DNA from: Pyrococcus horikoshii OT3
GTDB taxonomy: Archaea; Methanobacteriota_B; Thermococci; Thermococcales; Thermococcaceae
Reading direction: 5' to 3'
Assembly: GCF_000011105.1 (NCBI RefSeq)
Contig: NC_000961.1
Span: forward strand, 1,040,662-1,104,661
Length of the DNA stretch: 64,000 nt
Both the position numbers and the translations under genes were made by a program. Positions within the stretch are counted from its first letter, which is position 1; each line of letters starts with the position of its first letter. The notes under the pieces are model-generated. The model was not told where the DNA came from. It did not search any database and saw only the letters and a program-made list of their open reading frames with translations. Positions 58,606 to 64,000 of the stretch are shown one piece after another.

Positions 58606-58990
58606 CTTCTTTAACTTCTTCAATTTTTGCCAAAACACCCTCAAGCTCTTTCACTGAAACGTCGGAGTTGCTAATGTCAACTATTGCAACTATGGCGGCC
58701 ATACCTAATGATTCCAATTCTTCACTTTCATTAAAGAGTATGTTTATTCCATGCCTTCCCAGGGTACCGCTGATCTTTGCCAAGACTCCTGGTTTATCAA
58801 CCACTATAAGCTCAACCTCAACAAGTCTCTTCCCAGGAAGAGCTATCCTTTCGACGTGAATCTCTTTTAAATCTGTATCTATCTCCAGGAGGAAATATGC
58901 ATCCTTTATCAAACCTACCTCATAAGCATACTCAAGTGGAACTTCAAGCTTACCATCTTCCTTAACCTTCACGAGTATGTACTCCCTCAT
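58583..58990 (-). CDS. ACT-domain protein
   Basis: A 135-residue protein from ATG 58990 (AGGTG upstream; a GTG start at 58999 is possible). The N-terminal 45 residues ([20 protein letters not shown]) look like a small beta domain. Residues about 55-130 form an ACT domain: [43 protein letters not shown] domains bind amino acids or other small ligands to regulate enzymes; partner unknown. It overlaps the DIP enzyme gene convergently by 23 bases. Confidence 0.85.
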   Translation of the reverse strand: MREYILVKVKEDGKLEVPLEYAYEVGLIKDAYFLLEIDTDLKEIHVERIALPGKRLVEVELIVVDKPGVLAKISGTLGRHGINILFNESEELESLGMAAIVAIVDISNSDVSVKELEGVLAKIEEVKEVKIREIM

Positions 58991-59032
58991 CGGAAACACC
59001 TAAAATGTTAATTTTTGGCATAATATAATTGT

Positions 59033-59088
59033 GGCGATGATGAATAGCAAGCCAGCTGAAGAGTGATGAAGTGAACACCCCCTGAGCC
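59033..59088 (+). ncRNA. C/D box sRNA (2'-O-methylation guide)
   Basis: All four boxes are present with canonical spacing: C box ATGATGA (59037-59043), 12-base guide, D' box CTGA (59056-59059), 3-base spacer, C' box GTGATGA (59063-59069), 12-base guide, D box CTGA (59082-59085). GGC and GCC flank as terminal stem. The D' guide is ATAGCAAGCCAG and the D guide AGTGAACACCCC, so targets should contain their complements with the methylated base opposite the fifth position before each D box. It lies between convergent ends of protein genes and overlaps one stop by a base. Confidence 0.88.
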
Positions 59089-60908
59089 TACCTAATCTCC
59101 ACTTTATCTCCTTTCACTTTAATGATTCTTCTTTTTCCTTTAATTATAATCTTTGTCGAAAGCTTTAACCAGGGAGGTAGCTCAGGCTTGATCTCTTCGG
59201 GAGTCATGTTTAGAATTGCTTTTAGAAGTGCAAATAGGCTTGCGGAGCTCCATGCTTGTGGGTAATTCGCTCTAAAAGGAACTATAGGATACTCACTATC
59301 AAGCCCGGCATAAAATTCTGGTAATCCCTTCAAATACTTACAGGCAAGGAATATTCTTTTTGCAAGTTCGAAAGCCTCCGAAAATCCGAGAGCTATTATT
59401 GCATTGTCATGGGGCCATATGCTTCCATTGTGATAACTGAACGGATCATAAGATCTCTCCTGGGAGCTTAACGTTCTTATACCCCATCTAGTTAGCAAAT
59501 CCTCCTCTTTCAGTCTTTCAATTATCTTTTTCTCGTGCTTCGCTATACCCGTAAATAGGAGATGCCCTACATTGGATGCTATAACCCGTGAAGGGTTATT
59601 CTTTCCATCTAATGCTAAGGCATAAAATCCACCAGTCCAAAAGTCCTTATTAAATCTCTTCTTGAGCTTCCTACCCTCCTTCATTAGATCTTTAGGGTCA
59701 TGATCCGTTAGGTTTAGGATCGCTGCATCCAAAAGGGCCTTATAGGCATACCCTTGAACCTCGACTAAGGCGATAGGCGGTTCTAGGGGAGTCCCATCTT
59801 CGGTCATGATTGCATTAGCTGAATCTTTCCATCCCTTGTTTTTTAGCAATCCAGGAGTGTACCTCACGTATCCTTCTCCTTCCTCCAGTTTTCTTAAGAT
59901 CCAATCAACGGCCATAGTTAAGGCAGGTTTTATTCTCTCAATAAAGCCTCTATCTTCAGTCCATTTAAGATACTCACCCGCTAGGATTACGTAGAGAGGG
60001 GTTGCATCAACGGTTCCATAGTAAGGGTAAAATGGAAGTTTTCTAGAAAGTGAAAGCTCTCCATATCTAACCTCATGGGGGATTTTTCCAGGTTCCTCTT
60101 CATTTCCTTCATCAAATTCCTTTCCCTGAAGTTTTGAAAAGAAATTTAAAGTTCCCCTAGCATACTCGGGATACCAAGGAAGGAGAAAGAGTGCAGTTAT
60201 TATTGCATCTCGGCCAAAGGGAGAAGCATAGTAAGGTAAGCCTGCAAAGGCTATTTTTCCGTAATCGATTTCCACAGTTAGGGCTGAAAGCTCTTTGAGA
60301 GCTCTTTTAAAGATGTTATTAAGCCAAGTCAAGTTTGTTTTTACGAGATTCTTTAGGGATTTAGAAGGCCTAAAAGGTAATGCTATTGAGATCTCGGGTT
60401 TAAATTCAATGTAAAGGGATCTACTTTCAAAGGGTTCCAATATCACGGTCTTAACTAATTTATTTCCAAGATTATCCATGTTAGTTTCTATACTAAGCCT
60501 CCTATTAATGTGATCTATTCCCTTATACCTATAATTTTCAATTCTTCTCTCAATTCGCACCCCACTAAATCTCCTAACTTCAAATATATCCTCCATTGAA
60601 ACTTCAAACCTATAGATTACTTTAACTTTGGTGATTCTATTTCTCCTGTTGTAAATATGAAATGCTTCTCGATAGGTTTCTCCATATACCTTCCTTTCCC
60701 TTATAATTGCGATATCATTACCTAGAAAAATTGAAAAGCCCTTTTCAAAACCTTCCTGGTTACCTCCAATGAACCTTATCCCATCGACGTGAAAGCTAGA
60801 ATTCCTAATGAATCTAGTATCAAAGGCATAGAGCCCATCGTACTCTTCAGTCATATCACCATTTTCCCTGGAAATCGCGAATAAAATACCATTTGATAAT
60901 ATCTGCAT
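59088..60908 (-). CDS. glycogen-debranching-type alpha-glucosidase (GDE/amylo-alpha-1,6-glucosidase family)
   Basis: A 606-residue protein. Residues 1 to about 185 are a GDE_N-type beta domain (YDGLYAFDTRFIRNSSFHVD, VIYRFEVSMEDIFEVR). The rest is an (alpha/alpha)6 barrel with GLPYYASPFGRDAIITALFL (catalytic acid region), GKIPHEVRYGEL, YYGTVDATPLYVILAGEYLK, RYDPFSYHNGSIWPHDNAII and EFYAGL. Archaeal members hydrolyse branch points in glycogen or related sugars. No neighbouring glycogen gene is present. Length is normal. Confidence 0.88.
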   Translation of the reverse strand: MQILSNGILFAISRENGDMTEEYDGLYAFDTRFIRNSSFHVDGIRFIGGNQEGFEKGFSIFLGNDIAIIRERKVYGETYREAFHIYNRRNRITKVKVIYRFEVSMEDIFEVRRFSGVRIERRIENYRYKGIDHINRRLSIETNMDNLGNKLVKTVILEPFESRSLYIEFKPEISIALPFRPSKSLKNLVKTNLTWLNNIFKRALKELSALTVEIDYGKIAFAGLPYYASPFGRDAIITALFLLPWYPEYARGTLNFFSKLQGKEFDEGNEEEPGKIPHEVRYGELSLSRKLPFYPYYGTVDATPLYVILAGEYLKWTEDRGFIERIKPALTMAVDWILRKLEEGEGYVRYTPGLLKNKGWKDSANAIMTEDGTPLEPPIALVEVQGYAYKALLDAAILNLTDHDPKDLMKEGRKLKKRFNKDFWTGGFYALALDGKNNPSRVIASNVGHLLFTGIAKHEKKIIERLKEEDLLTRWGIRTLSSQERSYDPFSYHNGSIWPHDNAIIALGFSEAFELAKRIFLACKYLKGLPEFYAGLDSEYPIVPFRANYPQAWSSASLFALLKAILNMTPEEIKPELPPWLKLSTKIIIKGKRRIIKVKGDKVEIR

Positions 60909-60971
60909 GGTTTAAAACTTTGTCTAATGATTTATAAAGCTTGTATAAGAAAGAGGTGTGGAGGGGTATGC

Positions 60972-61598
60972 GTGGGAGAAGAGCTAAAGCCCGAAAAAAT
61001 TCAGGAAATAAGGTTAGGGGATTGCCCAATATGCGGGGGAAAAGGAACACTAAAGGCTATACAATTCATTCACAGGATACCCTATTTTGGTGAGGTTATG
61101 GAATCTACCGTTGTTTGTGAGAGATGTGGTTATAGGAATTCCGATGTTATAATATTAGAGGAAAGGGAACCGAGGCTTTATGAGGTTAAAGTTGAAGAAG
61201 AAAAAGACTTATTTATAAGGGTAGTTAGAAGCAAGAGTGGGACCATAGAGCTCGAAGAGCTAGGGATAAAGATAGAACCCGGACCAGCGGCAGAAGGCTT
61301 TGTTAGTAATATAGAAGGAGTCCTGGAAAGGGCAAAGGAAGTTCTGCTGATGGCAAGAGACTTCAAAGAACAGGAAAATGATAGAGAAGCAGTTAGAAGG
61401 ATAGACGAACTGTTAAAATATATAGAAGAAGTTAAAGAAGGCAAAAAGCCTCTAACTGTAAGGATAATGGATCCCTTTGGGAATAGCGCGTTAATTGGAG
61501 AAAAAGTTAAGAGCAGAAAGCTAACAAAGGAGGAGATAAGAAAGCTGAGTAAAGGGCCTTACATTGTTATAGAGCCCGATGAAGTTCCTCAGCAATAA
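60972..61598 (+). CDS. ZPR1 zinc-finger domain protein
   Basis: A 208-residue protein starting at GTG 60972, which has GGAGGGG five bases upstream; the frame is open from 60927 without good signals. The N-terminal zinc ribbon is GDCPICGGKGTL … VVCERCGYRNSDVI, with the ZPR1 pattern IPYFGEVMESTVVCERCGYR between the cysteine pairs. The remainder is the helical and beta ZPR1 alpha-beta domain. Eukaryotic ZPR1 binds EF-1alpha; the archaeal role is not known. It is divergent from the glycosidase gene, with convergent overlap to the methyltransferase gene. Confidence 0.88.
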   Translation: MGEELKPEKIQEIRLGDCPICGGKGTLKAIQFIHRIPYFGEVMESTVVCERCGYRNSDVIILEEREPRLYEVKVEEEKDLFIRVVRSKSGTIELEELGIKIEPGPAAEGFVSNIEGVLERAKEVLLMARDFKEQENDREAVRRIDELLKYIEEVKEGKKPLTVRIMDPFGNSALIGEKVKSRKLTKEEIRKLSKGPYIVIEPDEVPQQ

Positions 61599-62727
61599 TC
61601 GCTAAATTTCCAACCTTAAAGACAAAAGCCCTCTTTTCCCCCTTAAGTCCCGCTTCTATCTTCTTCCTGACTCTCCAATATTCCTTTTCATCAATGTTAA
61701 TTCTAAGGGTTGCCCTTCCATACCCTTCTTTCCTCAGAAAATCGTTTATCCTGACCGGATGAAATGGCATGGTCTTAACGACAATGTAACTCCTCTTGAA
61801 ATAGTCACTCTCAACTTCATCATTACTAGTCGCTAATATTCTCCTCTTTTCTCTCAACAATAGCTTTAGATCTCCTTTTACCTTATGGAAAAGCTCATTG
61901 ATCAAGTTCGCATAGTCAATAGCTTGAGGAATTTCGTAAAGATACCTTCTTGGTTCCTTAGTTTCTTCAACTATGTTCTCTAGGTCGGGATCGCTTTCAA
62001 GCCTTACCCCTTGAGGGAGAATTACCGCACTCCTCTCGGCCTTTGCTAGTGGTTCTGTGTAGAATGTAAGTCTATTTAGGTGACCGAAAAGATCTATATA
62101 CTCAAACTCTCCCTCCCATGGAACTTTCTCTCTTCTTATCTGAGGAGGTAAATCGAAGATGAAAGCATCAACTCTCTTTTTATAAGCCTCATAAACCTTA
62201 AGGGGACTTGGAAGTAGATCCTCAAGGTTTCTCTCTGGAACCTCCGGAGGACGAGCAGGATCCGAGAATATCACATCAGCATCTATTTTCTCCACGACTT
62301 CAGGGCTCAAGGAATCTCCAACCATAAACTCGACTTTGACCCCATATTTTTCGGCATTTCTCCTTGCAAACTCTATCTTAATTGGATCAATATCAACTCC
62401 CACGCTTCTTATTCCATGCTTAGCAAAGAATATAAGCTGTATTCCAACCCCACAAGATACATCTGCTATGCTCTTTATTCCCTGCTCTTTGAGCCTTTTA
62501 CCTCTGTAGTCGGCAACGGCTTCATGAGTAGCGTATCTCAGCCCTTCAAGATTGAACCAGAGATCATTCCTTGAGAATTTATCTTTTGCCTTGATTCTAG
62601 CTCTAGCAACTTCCAAGGCTAGCTTAAAATCATTTTCAGGAAGCTTAAGGAGTGACCTTATTTTCTTCTCACTATATCCCTTCCTAATAAGTTCCTCTGC
62701 AAGTTTCACGCTTTCCTCGCTTATCAT
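61567..62727 (-). CDS. SAM-dependent methyltransferase with THUMP-like C-terminal domain
   Basis: A 386-residue protein. Residues about 60-240 are a class I methyltransferase fold: ADVSCGVGIQLIFFAKHG, RSVGVDIDPIKIEFARRNAE, VEFMVGDSLSPEVV and the catalytic-type FSDPARPPEVPERN. The C-terminal region (ISKRSYIVVKTMPF-like, then PVRINDFLRKEGYGRATLRI) fits the THUMP-like domain. Probably an RNA methylase; the substrate is unknown. It overlaps the ICMT-like gene by 4 bases, in the operon that starts with the NifX-like gene. Confidence 0.85.
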   Translation of the reverse strand: MISEESVKLAEELIRKGYSEKKIRSLLKLPENDFKLALEVARARIKAKDKFSRNDLWFNLEGLRYATHEAVADYRGKRLKEQGIKSIADVSCGVGIQLIFFAKHGIRSVGVDIDPIKIEFARRNAEKYGVKVEFMVGDSLSPEVVEKIDADVIFSDPARPPEVPERNLEDLLPSPLKVYEAYKKRVDAFIFDLPPQIRREKVPWEGEFEYIDLFGHLNRLTFYTEPLAKAERSAVILPQGVRLESDPDLENIVEETKEPRRYLYEIPQAIDYANLINELFHKVKGDLKLLLREKRRILATSNDEVESDYFKRSYIVVKTMPFHPVRINDFLRKEGYGRATLRINIDEKEYWRVRKKIEAGLKGEKRAFVFKVGNLAIIAEELHRAL

Positions 62728-63245
62728 TTTCTCTCCCCAGGATCGAGTTTCTTTATAACTTCAAAAAGGTTGGGTATAAATCTAGGAACGCGTGAAGCAT
62801 ATTCTTCCCATTCTTTTCCAAACCTTACATGAAGGAATCTCTCTTCTTCTTCAATGTAGTATAGAATTGAAATCCAGTAGACTACAGGTAATCCAAGCAT
62901 GAACCCTCCAATCACAAGAGAAAAGCCCGGAAGGATCAGGACCCCCCAAATCGTATATATTGGGTGTCTAACAACTGAGTAACATCCACTTTTAAGTAAT
63001 TTTCCCGCTTTATAGGCCTTGGAGACTTGGAAGTAGCAGATAGCCCATAGCACAATACCTACAAAGACTAGTATTCCTCCGATCCTAGGAAAAGAGAAGT
63101 CAAAAGTGAAGAGCCTTTCTAACAATGCTGAAAATGCAATGTAAAGAAAAGAAACCTTAGCAACCTTGGGTACTATACCAAGGAAGTTCAAAACTCGCTC
63201 ACCTTCATCGGGATCTTTTTCTTCTTCTCTTGAACTTGATTCCAT
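62724..63245 (-). CDS. isoprenylcysteine/phospholipid methyltransferase-like membrane protein
   Basis: A 173-residue membrane protein with about four hydrophobic segments and the ICMT/PEMT signature: GCYSVVRHPIYTIWGVLI followed by a C-terminal EEERFLHVRFGKEWEEY. Related bacterial and archaeal enzymes methylate lipids or small molecules. The N-terminal 20 residues are acidic (SSSREEEKDPDEGERV). It overlaps the upstream NifX-like gene by 58 bases and the downstream methyltransferase gene by 4. Confidence 0.85.
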   Translation of the reverse strand: MESSSREEEKDPDEGERVLNFLGIVPKVAKVSFLYIAFSALLERLFTFDFSFPRIGGILVFVGIVLWAICYFQVSKAYKAGKLLKSGCYSVVRHPIYTIWGVLILPGFSLVIGGFMLGLPVVYWISILYYIEEEERFLHVRFGKEWEEYASRVPRFIPNLFEVIKKLDPGERK

Positions 63246-63601
63246 AGGTCATCGAAGTTTTCTATTATCCTCTGAATTGCCACATTTAAATCTCTTGTCC
63301 GTGTAAAGAAAGCTACCTTATTCGTCTTATCTCGAATCCTTAGGAAGTTTGGTCCCATTCTAAAGGCTGCCAGAACGTCAACATCAAGAAGCTGACCTAC
63401 CACGGCCCTGAACTTCCTAGGATCTCCATGTCCCTCATCCTCTTCTTCAAGATCCTTAGCCTTGTTGTTCCTTTTCTCAAGGAGCTTTACGCTACCGTCT
63501 TCACAGATCTCATAGATCGCGAAAAACTCTGAATCTCCGTAGTGAGCGTCTATGAGATGTTCATCATCCTCCATTCCAAAGGCTACCTTGAGGCACCTCA
63601 T
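63188..63601 (-). CDS. NifX/NafY-like dinitrogenase iron-molybdenum cofactor family protein
   Basis: A 137-residue protein with the family core: VAFGMEDDEHLIDAHYGDSE near the start, then FFAIYEI, VGQLLDVDVLAAFRMGPNFL and VNVAIQ-like RDLNVAIQRIIENF. In nitrogen fixers such domains carry iron-molybdenum cofactor; here no nitrogenase is expected and a role in Fe-S or metal handling is likely. A DtxR-type box (63618-63631) covers its promoter, which supports metal control. First gene of the leftward operon. Confidence 0.85.
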   Translation of the reverse strand: MRCLKVAFGMEDDEHLIDAHYGDSEFFAIYEICEDGSVKLLEKRNNKAKDLEEEDEGHGDPRKFRAVVGQLLDVDVLAAFRMGPNFLRIRDKTNKVAFFTRTRDLNVAIQRIIENFDDLWNQVQEKKKKIPMKVSEF

Positions 63602-63617
63602 AACTCCTCACCCGGAA

Positions 63618-63631
63618 TTAGGTGGCCCTAA
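63618..63631. promoter_or_regulatory. DtxR-type box before the NifX-like operon
   Basis: TTAGGTGGCCCTAA is a TTAGG-N4-CCTAA palindrome between the minus-strand TATA box (CTTATATAAC, about 63634-63644) and the start at 63601. It is the third copy of this type in the window, after those at 15200 and 46950. Confidence 0.7.
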
Positions 63632-63682
63632 CAAGTTATATAAGGTTTATTAGAATTAGGCCAGTCGAAAACTTTATATATC

Positions 63683-63696
63683 TGTGCATATGCACA
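63683..63696. promoter_or_regulatory. 14-bp perfect palindrome TGTGCATATGCACA
   Basis: It lies directly after the TATA box (ACTTTATATAT, 63671-63681) of the rightward NifX-like gene and 22 bases before its start codon. The placement is that of a repressor operator. I do not recognise the cognate regulator. Confidence 0.65.
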
Positions 63697-63718
63697 AAAT
63701 TTTGAGAGGTGGTGATAA

Positions 63719-64000
63719 ATGAGGATCGCAGTTCCAACTAACGGTGGAGGTTTAGAAGATACAGTTGCTCCCGTATTCGCAAGAGCACCTGCATTCGCGA
63801 TAGTTGATGTTGAGAATGGTGAAATTAAAAACGTTAGGGTAATTCAAAATTCGGCATCAACAGCAGCAGGTGGAGCTGGGCCAATGGCCGTGCAAATGCT
63901 AATAAATGAGGGAGTTGATACTATAGTTGCTCCCCAGGTAGGTCCCAATGCCATGGGAGCTATCCAGGCAGCGGGAATTAGAGTGTACACCGTACCCCCA
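63719..64000 (+). CDS. NifX-like dinitrogenase cofactor family protein, partial (runs off right edge)
   Basis: Starts MRIAVPTNGGGLEDTVAPVF at ATG 63719 with GAGAGGTGGTGA upstream and continues through FARAPAFAIVDVENGEIKNV, GGAGPMAVQMLINEGVDTIV and APQVGPNAMGAIQAAGIRVY to the window edge (94 residues). The pattern is that of small NifX/NifB C-terminal domain proteins common in Thermococcales, and it is a divergent neighbour of another member at 63188-63601. The 3' end is missing. Confidence 0.85.
   Translation, partial: MRIAVPTNGGGLEDTVAPVFARAPAFAIVDVENGEIKNVRVIQNSASTAAGGAGPMAVQMLINEGVDTIVAPQVGPNAMGAIQAAGIRVYTVPP

Overview
The window comes from a hyperthermophilic euryarchaeon of the Thermococcales, almost certainly Pyrococcus. 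Supporting features are the Pyrococcus-type DUF257 pair, a bifunctional ThiD-ThiN enzyme, an archaeal thioredoxin peroxidase, the IPCT/DIPPS enzyme for di-myo-inositol phosphate, AT-rich promoters with archaeal TATA boxes, GGTGA/GGAGG ribosome binding sites, and a 458-residue GH5 endoglucanase that I recognise as EGPh of P. horikoshii (PH1171 from memory). The species call is recollection plus inference; no search was run.

Left chromosomal part (1-20833): DUF257 paralogues, gcvT, a prolidase, a maleate-isomerase-like protein, RNase Z and a TraB-like protein. A thiamine salvage block follows: an M20 peptidase convergent with an operon of two TenA paralogues, an NCS1 permease, thiM, thiE and thiDN. 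Then come an AzgA-type purine permease, a DtxR-family metal regulator, two radical SAM proteins, membrane proteins and the endoglucanase.

Middle part (20864-42567): a 21.7-kb integrated element bounded by a 48-bp direct repeat of the 3' part of a tRNA-Ala(CGC) gene. Its SSV-type integrase is split, with the N-terminal piece at the left end and the catalytic piece at the right end. This fits the pT26-2/PHV1 family. The left arm is a leftward chain of small overlapping genes: serine recombinase, PD-(D/E)XK-like nuclease, GINS-like protein and ribbon-helix-helix proteins. Next is a repeat-rich, origin-like intergenic stretch. The centre holds cargo: a two-gene cassette flanked by duplicated 73-bp promoter regions, and a MazF-type toxin behind an unfamiliar 232-residue protein. 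The right arm is a leftward operon of surface, membrane and coiled-coil proteins followed by a HerA/VirB4-like ATPase. It looks like an envelope-spanning apparatus and is the best candidate here for an undescribed system.

Right chromosomal part (42568-64000): isopentenyl-diphosphate isomerase, the feoA-feoB-feoC-like iron uptake operon, TatD, BtpA and phosphohexomutase genes, an SNase lipoprotein operon, a sugar ABC importer lacking its ATPase, a peroxiredoxin, PGK, the DIP synthesis enzyme, a C/D box sRNA, a debranching-type glycosidase, ZPR1, a methyltransferase operon and NifX-like genes.

Two chromosome-scale signals stand out. A TTAG-N6-CTAA palindrome precedes the DtxR-family gene, feoA and a NifX-like gene, suggesting one metal regulon. 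At least one clear C/D sRNA and two weaker GC-rich RNA candidates lie between genes.
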